From contig NC_081543.1 in assembly GCF_901000735.1 (NCBI RefSeq), positions 36,266,590 to 36,330,589 of the forward strand: a stretch of DNA of 64,000 nt. Reading direction: 5' to 3'. The notes under the pieces were generated by a model. It was not told the DNA's origin. It saw nothing but the letters and a program-made list of their open reading frames with translations, and searched no databases. Positions 20,236 through 31,870 of the stretch are shown piece after piece; position 1 is the stretch's first letter, and the number at the start of each line of letters is the position of its first letter. The DNA is from Corylus avellana (Eukaryota; Streptophyta; Magnoliopsida; Fagales; Betulaceae). The translations under genes and the position numbers were made by a program.

Positions 20236-22420
20236 AAAGTAGTTTTGAGTAATTGTTAATGTTTTTAGTTTAAAAGGAAAAAAATATTTTTTTTTATCGA
20301 ATGAAGTCAATGAATTAGAATTGGTCGTTTGTCCTTTTAAAATTAAAGCTGATGTTTGAGGATAGCTATTTTAAAATTAAGAAATGGAGCAACAACTTTA
20401 TTCCCGGCTGCTGCACGGATCAAAATGTCTGCATAATCCAAACATGGGCTTAGTAATGCTGAGATTTATTCATCAAAACAAAAAAAAACAAAAATGCAGA
20501 GATTTGCAGCAAATGACCAGTCCTTATCTTTTAATTGCATCTATTTTCAATTGGAAGCACACCCTTATGGGATTGGGGCATACCCCACTAGCCAAAGGTG
20601 CCTGCAGAATACCAATGCCTCTAAATTCAAACATCTATTAAGCATATACTAATCCTGCTTTTGGGAAAAGTTGTCCAGCAGATGCCAATCCCATTTGCAT
20701 AAAGCTTCAATGGGAGGGGTCAAAGAAATTATTGCCACTAAAAAATATTTGTATGAAAAGCATGTATGTAAAGGAGGGAGAAAGTGCGAAGTGACATCAG
20801 GCACCCAGAAAGAACATTTAAAAGCTTCATTTCACACGGCTTTGCAAGACAGAGTTGCTATGTATATATATCCTTTTCATTAATTTCCTTTAACTTTTAC
20901 AATTGCATTGGAAAGGGAAAGACAAATCAAAAAAGGATGATATGATGTTCCTGAAAAAGCAATTTCAGATCAGCAACTATTAGATCCGTAAACTCCATTT
21001 AAACATGACTTTGAAGTTGATCTGGTGGAAGGAATCATATTCTGTAACCGATCGAGGCCATAGAAAATCTTAAATTTGGCAGGAATTGGCTTACCCTTTC
21101 AAAGTTTAAAGCCCAGAAATCAAGTGAGATCCTTAGTTAGGCTGCTCAACATGCACCCGACAGTTTTTTAATGTGTATAAACATTCCAAACCAAGCCACT
21201 ATGTACTCCTAAACATTCTTTTAGTTTTATTATGGGCCCGGACTTTTATGCCTAACAATGCAATGATCCGCAGCGTTAGAATGGGATCAGAGGGTTGCAC
21301 GGCCTACCTATCCCGGTGTAAGGAGGTGAAGCTTCATGTGGAAGCTTCATAGAATGCGCAAAATAACACTCAAGATCAACTCGTTACATATGATCATGGT
21401 CCGAGTGTTCTGATGATGATGATCTCATTAAAATTGGAGTGAGTATCGGTTCGGTCCATGTCGATAGGGGTATTTTCGCTTACTGATTCGTGAAAGTCAA
21501 TAAAGTCAGTTAATTAACTAACTTCATACCGAACATGAATAGTTTCAACTTTTTCAATTAATTGGTTAGTCGCTTAATTGGTGGTTGGATAATTGTCAGT
21601 TACAGGTTTTTATGTTAAGATTTATCAACTTACTTGTAACTACATAGTCAATAAAACATATGTTTTATAATGAAAAGAAAAAGAAAATTCATGAAATACG
21701 GACCAAAAACACAACCACAAATCAGTTGAACAAATACAATAAAAAAACCTACCAAATAAAATTCAAAACACTTAAAAAATCAGTTAAGTATGTTAACCGA
21801 CAAAAAAAAAAAAAAAAAAAAAAAAAAATCTATCCCCTATCGAACCGAACAAAGTCGAAACTGATACCAACCATTAGAAGTTAGTTGTCGGTCGATGGCG
21901 ATTGGTAAGCGGTCGGCATGCTATAAACGATTAATCCGTCCACCCTTATATAAGAACATTAAGAGTTCAGTATTGTGATTAGTAGAGAAATAAAGTAGAT
22001 TAGGCTACTTTGGAGATAAAGTAGATTAAGCCACCTCAGAGATATGACACTGAGGACTTTGGAGGTCATGAGCCATCCACTTATTCAAAAGGAGCCCACC
22101 TAATTGGATTAAAAAATTACTACTTTAACAACCTAACCCAGATGCTGAGAATTCTAGAGATTCTGCATGAACGATTACCTGAGTCTTATGGCAGAATGGG
22201 TTGCATATATAGTGCCATGTTCCATTTTGCCACATCCTCCTCGATAGACAATAATTTGTCATGGGTCGCCACATGGCATCTTTGTATGCATAATCAACCC
22301 ACCACAACTTCTTCTCACTAGATCAAAAGAAATATTCCTAATAGCTTTACAGCCCTCTAAATATTCCTGTCATGGAATTTGTCCACTCCATTTTTTCCAA
22401 AAGGCTTCCTTCATACATAC

Positions 22421-22427
22421 TATAAGA
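22421..22427 (+). promoter_or_regulatory. TATA box of the HSP21.7-like gene
   Basis: The word 'tataaga' lies 71 bases before the ATG at 22492, a usual position for a short plant leader. The region upstream (22320-22400) has several 'attcc'/'ggaat' words reminiscent of heat-shock element halves, but no clean nGAAnnTTCn array was found. Confidence 0.5.
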
Positions 22428-22491
22428 GGAGAAGAGCCTTTAACTCTCTCCACCAAATTCTCAATCTTTTGGATCCTCCAATTAATCTTCA

Positions 22492-23821
22492 ATGGCTAGT
22501 CGAAAGCAGCTGGAAATCCATGCAGGAGATCATGCCCCACAGAAATGGTGCATCTCATTAGGAGAAGAGGTCTTCAGGAGATTCCTCTCCCAGGGAAGTC
22601 CAGCTCTGCACAAGGTTTTCAATGAAGGGTCACTTTTCAGCCCACTCTTGTTCGGAAAATTCTTTGATCCTTCTGATGCTTTCCCTTTATGGGAGTTTGA
22701 GTCAGATGTCTTGTTGTCTAATCTCCGGAGCTCCGGCCAAAGCACCGTTGATTGGGTTCAGACAGATCAGGAGTATGTACTGAAAGCAGAGCTACCAGGT
22801 AAGAAACCCAAATACTGTTCATTATGATCATCTCAGATTCCGTTATTTATAATTTCTAAAGTAACTAATTAAATTCGATTCTAATTTTTATGAACCAAGG
22901 ATAAAGCAACTATCAAGTACTTGTCAGACTGCAAGATATAAACCTAAGGAGTAAAGGCAGTAGACCTTAACTCGAAGGTAAATCTTCTGGAACAAGGGGA
23001 CCCTAGTATCTAAAGCTTTTAAACAGTTCTGGGTTCCAGTTTAAAGAATGAGAAGATAATATGTTTACGGGTAATGTTATTTAATAGACTATTAAATAAC
23101 TGTTATACAATTGAGAGAGATGACGTGATAGTGAAAATCAACCCTAGGAAACTATACTTATCCCTGAAGTTTAAAAATTTGCAATGTTGGTATTTTATGT
23201 TTTAGTCCCTTTTAATTTCACCCATTTTTTGTTTGTTAAAATGCTCATTGCAAAACCGCTTATACTAGAGCAACTGAAGTTTCCTTTTCTTTTTTTTAAG
23301 AAGTGTTGATATTAGAAGTCTTGATATAAGGGTTGATGTTCATTGTCACAGCGTCAAGTTGTATGACAATAGTATAACAGTCTATTAAATAGCATTATTC
23401 TTACCATTTACATGAGTTGGGGAAACGGCCAAAACTCCATAGGTTTAATTCAGGAAAAATAAACTAGTTTAACAAGGGTGGTGAAATGAAGTGCAGTGAC
23501 ACTAGTTACATGTGTGTGAATACAGGAGTTGGGAATAATGTGCAAGTGTTCGTTGAAAAAGGGAAGGTTGTTGAAGTTAGTGGGCAATGGAAGCAGCAGC
23601 AAAGAGAGTCCAAGACGAAGGACTGGAGAAGTGGGCAGTGGTGGGAATATGGGTATGTTCGGAGGCTTGAGCTGCCAGAAGATGCAGATTGGAGGAGAAT
23701 GGAGGCATATGTGAATAATGACTTACTCTTAGAAATTAGAATTCCCAAAAACCTTTTGGATGGTGATCCTTCTCAAGGAAATGATGTGGCTAGTAAAGAT
23801 TCTGAAGTTGGTGTAAATTAG
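22492..23821 (+). CDS. HSP21.7: Class VI small heat shock protein (21.7 kDa-like), 2 exons, 200 aa
   Basis: This is an ATP-independent holdase-type chaperone of the HSP20/alpha-crystallin family. Exons 22492-22798 and 23526-23821 join in frame (donor CCAG|GTAAGA, acceptor TACAG|GAGTTG) at the codon for Gly in ELPG|VGNNVQV. The N-terminal arm includes EVFRRFLSQG, then SLFSPLLFGKFFDPSDAFPLWEF in overlapping blocks characteristic of the Arabidopsis class VI 21.7 kDa protein. The alpha-crystallin domain runs from VDWVQTDQEYVLKAELPG through VEVSGQWKQQ and GYVRRLELPEDADW to LLEIRIPK. The intron position is the one expected for this subclass. The charged C-terminal tail is longer than the Arabidopsis one as I recall it, and lacks a clear organelle signal, so a cytosolic or nuclear location is likely. 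The 727-bp intron carries a MITE. Confidence 0.92.
23069..23404. mobile_element. Foldback MITE in the HSP21.7 intron
   Basis: The left end 'gtaatgttatttaatagact' and right end 'agtctattaaatagcatta' (within 23381-23400) are inverted copies, and 'taactgttatacaattg' pairs with 'caagttgtatgacaatagta'-like sequence. Related half-sites occur at about 46670-46760. Without it the intron would be about 390 bp. Confidence 0.65.
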
Positions 23822-24059
23822 GATGAGTAAAGCAAACTGCTAAAACTGTTTAACAATCTTTCTATGCAATTAAGATACATGACCTAAACTGTGAGACAGT
23901 ATATAAGTGGATATACTAAAACCTACCTTTTATGTCAGAGATTTGGAATAGGCCCAATGAAGGAATTAAAAATGCATCAAACGCTCAAAAAATGGATCAA
24001 GATTTTGTTTTTGGTGAAAACACACACTATGTGCACGACTATCATACTATCATACAATT

Positions 24060-24660
24060 GAAGTGACGTGACACACAACTCAACTCATCTCTTTGTTAGA
24101 AATGACTTTCCAACACTCTCAAAGAACAGAGGAGAAGAAATTTCCTCTGTTTTGGTGAGAGTTTTTGTTTTTGTCAATGGAGAACAGAGGAAATCTTTTC
24201 AATATTTTTCTTCCAATAGATACCTTCTCCTCAAGTTTACTATGTTCTCAGTATACTTCAAACCACCCACAATGATGGTTTTGATTGTTAAAGGCTTTTC
24301 CTCTGGTTTGGCTATCAATTGCTGAAGAATATAAAAGTTCATTATTGAAACTAAACTCAAAACTTGTTTGTTGATGGTCTTGTTTATCTTTTGTAGAACA
24401 ATCTCGGACTATGTTCTATTCTTTTTGTCTTCTTCCATAGCATTGCTCTGATAGACCAATGAATGAACTATGAAGAAAATTGAATGCAAGTGTTTGGAGG
24501 GATAAATCCCTTGAGGGTAGAAATTAAGGAGAAAAACAAATAGAATAAATGTCACATAATGAAATAAATCCGTCCTCCAACTCTACTAAATAGACAATCA
24601 TGCAACTCTTCATTTAATCATCTTTATTACTTATCATAAAGATGATTAAATGTGGGAATG
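24060..24660 (-). mobile_element. Ty1/copia-like LTR and primer-binding-site remnant
   Basis: On the minus strand the stretch around 24455-24475 reads 'TTGGTCTATCAGAGCAATG', close to the initiator-Met tRNA primer-binding word 'TGGTATCAGAGC' found just inside copia LTRs in plants. It is followed by an open leader-like segment. No gag or pol domain is visible, so only a fragment survives. Confidence 0.35.
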
Positions 24661-27600
24661 ATCACACTTGTTATGGTGTAATTATCCCTTAAAACACATA
24701 ATTACAAACTATGAAAGTTTGACCCGATTGATTACATGGGCTATATATCTAGATTTTTTTTTATTATTGTGATTTTTTTCCTTTCTAGATTTTAATAAAA
24801 AACCAAACAAGTCATTATTGGCCACATTGCCCGGCCCATCTAATTAAAATAGAATTTACAAGTTGAGTAACCATTGGATCATCCATAAATTTATTTTAAT
24901 AAGGGATAATCCAATGGTTACTAAATCTACATTAACCATTGGATTTAGTAAATCTACGTTAACTAAATCTACTAAATTACAATTTTTTTTTCAATAGTGG
25001 ATTGAATAAGGCCCATAAAGGGTTCAAAGGCCTAGGATAATGAAGCTTCTATTGGTCTAAATGATAACGACTAGTTTAAATCTTAAGAGTCCTCTACATT
25101 TTCTGGTTCAACAAACCTTACCAAGTCAAATAATTGGACTTTTTTTTTTAAAAAAAATGTCAATTAATTGGACTTCATCAATTGCCTAAGTGGATTTCTT
25201 TGTCAGCCCAACAGTTAGCAATCTAAGATTGATCATTTAATACTCTTATTCCTATTAGAGTAACGCTTTACACTATACTTCAATCTCACTGAATTGACGT
25301 GGCAGTGTTCATCAGACCTTGTTTTTTCTTTAAAAAAAAAAAATCTAAGGCTCACATATGGTCAGTAAAATAAAAGTAAAATGTGGGTGTAGTATGTAAC
25401 ATTACTCTTCCCCTAATTCTATATAATTTTCTTTTGGCTTTATCGTTTGAACCCCTTTTCCTCATCATTCAATTGCAAGTATAGAGAGCCATCAAATGAT
25501 TGATATTTCCAATATAATCTGTCCTCATGTAATGAAGGTTATTTGAATATTCACATTGTTCACTTGCCTATAATGGGCATTGTTATAAGTACTTATAAAG
25601 CCGAACAAATCCAGAACAACCATGACTGCCCCCAATATAATTTACATGATGGCTCTTTTCCCTAACGAATGTAGTAAAATGACCAATTTGAATAAGCCAT
25701 GCTAGTGCCCTGGAAACCTTTTTTTTTTTTTTTTCATATCCTGCAGCCTGCAGGGCATGCCAGTTGTTCTCATCGCCTAATTCTGAAAACTTTTGGTCAA
25801 CCAGTTGGCCCCGTCCGGCTCTCGAAAGCAATAGATTCCACCGCTCAAATTGTGCCATGTGCCTAGCTAGCCATGGTTTTTGGGATCCCATTAAGCTAAG
25901 ATTCAACCATGCAAATTGGGTTCCTTTAATTTGATTCATTGAGTTGAAAGTGACAATTAAGAAGAGGAATGAGAAATAGATGCCGAAAATGACTACGACT
26001 CACTCAATATGCCTTAATGGTTTTTGTGCTACTAGTAATGCAAGATGATTTGCCATCTCATGTACTTCAAACCTGTAAAGCCTCAAATTCTTGGAGGAAA
26101 GATCTTGAAAGAAGCTCATTCAAATTTAAACATTTCAAACTTGGGGGGTGTGGTTTTTGTCTTTCTAAGCAAATACAAAGGAAAAGGAGAAGGAGAAGAT
26201 TTTGTTTGGGGTTTAAAAGAGTCTTCTAATATAACGTATAGTTGCTTGAAAAGTGTTTTGTGTTTTGAGTTATTTGTTAGTATTTTTATTTGAGAACAAA
26301 AAACAAAATCGTTAGGACTTATGAATGACTCATAGTCATGTGGTGGTGTGGGTGAACAAGAAGCAAAACATTGTGGGGGTGGAATTCCTCATTCCCGTCT
26401 ACTACAACCATTATTTTTCTTTGTTCTTTTTTATTTTAAGTAATATGATGATGTGGCAAGAATGGACACGTGACTGTGTTTTATTAATTTTACCTATCCA
26501 CGTGACAAAGAATTCATTAATTGTTTTAATGGAATATAGACGGAAGAAATAAAACGGTAAACAGTAAAAATAGAATAACCGTTTTAGTTACCTTCGAAAG
26601 CTCTGGAAGTAAAAATGCAAAACAATGACCAAAAAAGTATTTAGCCCTATTAAATTATCATGACTAATATATGCTGTGGGACAACCATAAAAACTGAACT
26701 AGTCTACTTTAGTTGATTAGGTCCACCTACATTAGCTGATGATCTTCATGACATTAACTGACAACTCTTTTGCTAAGAAACCAACAGCAAACGTAAGGAC
26801 TTATAATTTTGAATTTTGTTTTTTTAATAATGTTCTGACGATATTAGTAGTTGCAGGCTGACATTGCTTTTAGCCATTTATTATTGACTGGATCAATATT
26901 TATATTCTAGCAATTACGGTATTACGTACTCAACATACCTAACTATATATTAATTTGTTCTTATCAATATTATTATTCGCCAATAAAACTGTCATATATT
27001 CATTGACTACATGCAAAGAGACACATGACAGTTTTAGAAATATGGAGAATTTCTTCCGACCCAATTTAGAGAAAATTGCCTCCGACAGATGTCAAAGAAA
27101 AGGGCACGTCCAGCCGGCTTGTGGTACATGGAAACTTTCATCATCTTTACGATAAATCATAAAACAAGCACTCACTATACATTGCTTGTGATTGCAGTAA
27201 GGCAAATGCCACCATCTCTTATCTATAGCTACATACAGGCAAAAGTTTGAATGATGTTTTGTCATTTGTGCCGACATTCTAGCTATCAAAAAGGCAGGCT
27301 AAGTACATAAAGATTCACAGAAAGAATTATGGTCTTTATTCTATCTCTTTGGTAAAGAAGGCTCTAGTGTTGCTTAATCAAGCTGGAAAGTGATATAACA
27401 TATAAATATCACCATGAGAATAGCTTTTTAGTGGGAATTGTATTAGCTCCACAAGTTTAGCATAAACTCTTTGAGTGAGAGAGAGGGGGAGAGAGGGGAA
27501 GTCAATTTGGGCTTGGGTAAAGAAGAAGCTTAGAAAAAGGATTAGATCGATGAGGAAAAAGACTGCTAGATTGCAGCTGATGAGTACCAAGAATTGAATA

Positions 27601-28253
27601 GAAATACCAACAACTCTACCCATGTGAAATGGATATTTGCATTCTTTCAAAGTTTGTTACCTCACCAAGAGTGGTAGAAAAAGCTTGTTTTATGGGCAAA
27701 ATATAAAAGGTGAAAATTCTTGGCTCCCATCTAAAGCAAGAGGGTACAATATTTTTTAATATTAAGCAGGTGGGAAATCTTTGGTTTGGTGCTCCCAAAA
27801 GGGGAAGATACTCCACGACAACAAGCTTAGTTAGTCTTTTTGATGAAGGCATTTGGTGACATTAATGTTAGCCATTGAATTAGGTTATATATCACTTTTT
27901 TCTTGCATTAATATAGTCAAAGATTATTATTACTATAACAAATTTTCTCAGGCTTGTTTGGGACATCTCTATATATGGACAAATTATTCAATTTGTGAAG
28001 CAAGAATTAGAGGGTTGCAATTAAAAGTGTTAGACGAATGATGATGAACCAACCCGTCTCCTTCCTTCCCACCAAACAATAATTATACTAATGGTGAAGA
28101 CGATGGCTTCTGGATACCTCAACTTTCAGCATATTTGTCTTATTCATAGGACAAGTCTCTAATAGTTGTTTAATTAGGCTTTGATGTAATCAAACAATTA
28201 TTTTCTTATCTTATCATTGGTTGCCAAATTTTCTCATTTTTCTATTACCATAG

Positions 28254-28676
28254 ATTAATGCTAGTACTCTTCATACCCATTTCACACCTGTTAACGTGTC
28301 GTATTTTAAGTGACTTCCTAATATAGATAAATAATATATACTACACTTTTCATCCCACCCCCATCCCACAACCCTTAACAAGGGTCGATCAAAATGGACA
28401 TTAATTTCCTACCAACCAATATAATAAAGTGATATGTGTTCTTATTAGAAAAAAAAAAAAAAATGCTAACGACACTTGGTAATTTATTAGATGATTTGTA
28501 GATCCAAAGGCTGATGGGTACTACCATATCAGAACAGAAAGATAGGGGGCAAAATAATGATAGTATATAGCATTACTTTTTTTAAGGGACTGACATGAGA
28601 AGTCATTTAAAACACGACACATCAACCAATGTAAAATGTGTGTGATAAATGAGCGGAAAGAGTAGTATTACTCATT
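28254..28676. mobile_element. Foldback MITE
   Basis: The left arm ('tgctagtactcttc' … 'gtgtcgtattttaagtgact') pairs with the right arm ('agtcatttaaaacacgacac' … 'gaaagagtagtattactc'). The centre carries other AT-rich insertions. There is no coding capacity. Confidence 0.6.
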
Positions 28677-29416
28677 TTTATATTAAATATTCATTGCATA
28701 ATCATTTGTGTCTTATATAATTCCTTCCACATGAAATTGATAATGCAGTTTGGTTAGAGGTTGTTAAACATTGGGTTGTGGTTGATACATTTTATTTTAA
28801 TTAACTCTATGTATAATAATCAAATAAAGGAAAATATTATTTTTGTATTGCCACGTAAGAAACATATTCAAAGATACTTTGCAGTACAGTTTTAGCTTTG
28901 ATATGTGAAGTTGAAGTTAAGTAAGTAATTAAATAAAAAAAGAGAGAGAGAGAGAAATGAGAAATATAAAATAGTATAATAAAGGGTTTTCATTGTAGCT
29001 TTTTTCTAAAATAAAAAATAAAAATGTTTAAAATGTTTATGCACAACCAAGAAATTAATAATACAAAAAAAAGAAAAGAAAAAAAAAATCCAGGGTATCT
29101 GAAAAAATATGAATATTCTTTACCCAAAAAAATGAATAGTATAAGGGTGGTTTAGGAATTACAATATTTTAACGAATCTATCACGTGGTACCGCTCGATA
29201 CGAGTTCAAAAAAATTCAAATCCCAATGTCATTGAGATGAAATCTAACGATTACCAGGCGCCCAACCGAACCTCTTCTTGATAGAAAGAACCCTTTGCTT
29301 TTTCTTTCAATTTTTTATTGGCAGCTACTTCTTTCTTGATCATCCATCTTCCTGCTCGTTCAAGCAACGGCTCTGATACACTGTTAGCTTTCAATGCAAT
29401 CCATGGCCCCACTCTG

Positions 29417-29455
29417 AACCTCTCTCTCTCTTTCTCTCTCTCTGTCTCTCTCATT
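29417..29455 (+). promoter_or_regulatory. CT-rich leader tract of the kinesin gene
   Basis: An almost pure pyrimidine (CT)n run ends 18 bases before the ATG at 29473. Such tracts are common in 5' UTRs and core promoters of constitutively expressed plant genes. Its role here is inferred from position only. Confidence 0.45.
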
Positions 29456-29472
29456 GAGCTTTGTGCTTCAAA

Positions 29473-31838
29473 ATGGCCACCAAGAACCAAAACAAGCCTC
29501 CATATCCCAACCGCAACCTCACAACTACAACCACAGGCCCTTCAAGTGTAAGCTCTCATATAATCTTTTACACCTTAATACTTCTTCAGATTCCAAAACC
29601 TGGGTTTGAAGCTTCGTCTATTTGTGATCAATGGGTTGCTCTTGTTTATTTCTTTTTGGTTAGATTTTGCATTATTAATTTTTTTTTTTGGTGAATTTTT
29701 TTTTGTGGGGTTTTAGAGGAAGTGTATTGGTGATGAGAAAATGGTTGGGACGGCAAACAATGGGAGGAGCAGGCAAGCGTTTTCGGTGGTAAATGGTGGG
29801 CAAGATCTCTGCCCTAATAGCGCTCCGGCGAGCAATGCGGGCTCGGAGTGTGGAGGGATTGAGTTTACTCGAGAGGATGTTGAAGCGTTGTTGAATGAGA
29901 AACCAAAGAGGAAGGACAGGTTCAATCTTAAGGTTAGTGGGTTTTCGAGTATTTTGAGGTTATTGAGTTCAAAGAATGTTTCTATTTTCTATTTTTTTTT
30001 TCTTTTTCTTAAGAATTGCAGGGTGTTTTATTTATTTATTTATTATTATTATTATTTTTTTTAATTTGGTTTAATTGAATAGGAATTGGATTTTGAATCT
30101 TGTTGTATCAAAATTTTGGTTTTTAAATTGTTGGATTCTAGGAAAGATGTGATAATATGGTGGAGTACATCAAGAAGCTTAAGTTGTGCGTCAAATGGTT
30201 CCAAGAGCTTGAGGGAAGCTACTTGTTTGAGCAAGAGAAGTTGCTGAACATGTTGGATTCGGCCGAGCAGAAATGCAATGAGACTGGTATGATTGACTGC
30301 TTTTGTTCACTGAGTTCTGAATAAACTTGATTAGTGTTGTAAATAGATTTGCTTGATTTTAGAGGTACAAATGAAAAACAAGGAAGAAGAACTGAATTCA
30401 ATTATCATGGAGCTAAGAAAGAATTATGCTTCTTTACAAGAGAAGTTTACAAAGGAAGAGTCGGATAAGCTGGTAAGAAGGAGAGTCAAAATTTAGTTTT
30501 GCCATGGAGCTATTGTTTGAATGATTGCTGGCTATGAATTACACAATGTTTTGATCTCAATCAGGCTGCAGTGGATTCTCTTGCCAGAGAGAAAGAGACT
30601 AGACTTAATATTGAGAGGTCTCAAACTTCTCTGTCCGAAGAGCTTGCCAAAGCTCAACGAGAGCTTTTAAGTTCTAATCAGAAGGTAAAGCTAAAAATCT
30701 AATTCAAACTCGCTGACCTTGTCCAATGTCGCTCTTCTTTTCCCTTTTTAGTTATTTGTATAGAAGTACTCTTATAACTGTTTGGGTGTGGGTTTCCTGA
30801 ATTCTGCAGATATCGTCACTTAATGATATGTACAAGCGACTACAGGATTACAACACAAGCTTACAGCAGTACAATGGTAAACTTCATACGGACCTTTCTA
30901 CAGTTGAAGACGAGCTTAAGCATGTAGAGAAAGAGAAGGCTACTATAGTTGAAAACCTCAGCATGTTAAGGGGTCAACTTACTTTGACAAGGGTGAGTTT
31001 CTTTTTTCCTGTGGACCATTTCTCATTGCATAAGATATTTACCTTATGGTGTATTAATGAATTATATATTAACTTTTGTACTTGAAGTCCTCAATTCTAA
31101 CCATGTTTGACCGCAACTGCGACCGAGTCTCTTAGGAGCTTAGTTCTTTAGATGCATTGAAACCTCATTCAAACTCCTTTCAACCGTGCTTCGAACAACG
31201 GCTTGTGATCTTCAATATTTACCAAGTTTTGAACTTCCAACTTAAGAACTCAACTTAGACTTGCAACCAAATTAGTTTTAACACTGAATTTGCTAACATA
31301 AATCCCAACAAACACTAACACAGTCTCATGCAAGTTTGCTTTAGGAAAATTTATGAAAACATTTGGATGTTATGTTTGTTGTGTTCCAATTGAGGTTGTT
31401 TATAGATACAAAAAATGTATAGAGGTTCTTTTTCCAATAAAATTTGGTAGATTATTTTGGACTATGGGGTTGTAAAATAAATGTAGCAGTTTCTCTCAAT
31501 AATTTTAGGTTGAAGAGTGGAACATCTCTTTTCTTTTTATTCTATCCTTTCTTTTTATTATTGATTTCGTAATTTTGTCTCTTATGAATTGAATTTGATG
31601 TTGTTAGACTTCTCAAGATGAGGCTATAAAGCAAAAGGATGCTTTGGTGAATGAAGCTGCTTTTCTTCGGGCAGAGCTACATCAAGTGAGAGATGATCGT
31701 GACCGTTTGCAGTCACAAGTGCAGACTTTATCAACTGATTTGGTGAAATATAAAGAGTATTCTGAAAAATATGGTGCTGAGTTGGACATCCTGACAATAA
31801 AAGCAAATGAACTAGAGGTTGATCTGGTTCTATTGTTT

Positions 31839-31870
<32 letters not shown>

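Larger units (their letters stand above)
17468..22420. other. Intergenic between the divergent formin and HSP genes
   Basis: No gene is supported in about 5 kb. Positions 17468-18000 are the formin 5' region. The rest holds a (GA)n tract (18413-18434), three foldback MITEs, a SINE and a poly-A tract (about 21800-21828). Open frames such as 18009-18290, 20384-20641 and 21660-21884 are AT- or Lys-rich and lie in repeats; none has recognisable content. Confidence 0.6.
23822..29400. other. Gene-poor intergenic region between the HSP and kinesin genes
   Basis: About 5.6 kb without a supported gene. It contains a copia-type retroelement remnant (24060-24660), MITE-like pairs (25240-25410, 28254-28676) and poly-A/T tracts. 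The longest open frame (25583-25939, minus, 118 codons) resembles nothing I know and has poly-Lys from a poly-T tract, so I do not call it a gene. Confidence 0.55.

Noticed and set aside
25583..25939. Minus-strand frame of 118 codons
   Set aside because: It has a Lys run from a poly-T tract, no recognisable motif and no paralogue in the window; it lies in a gene-poor repeat region.
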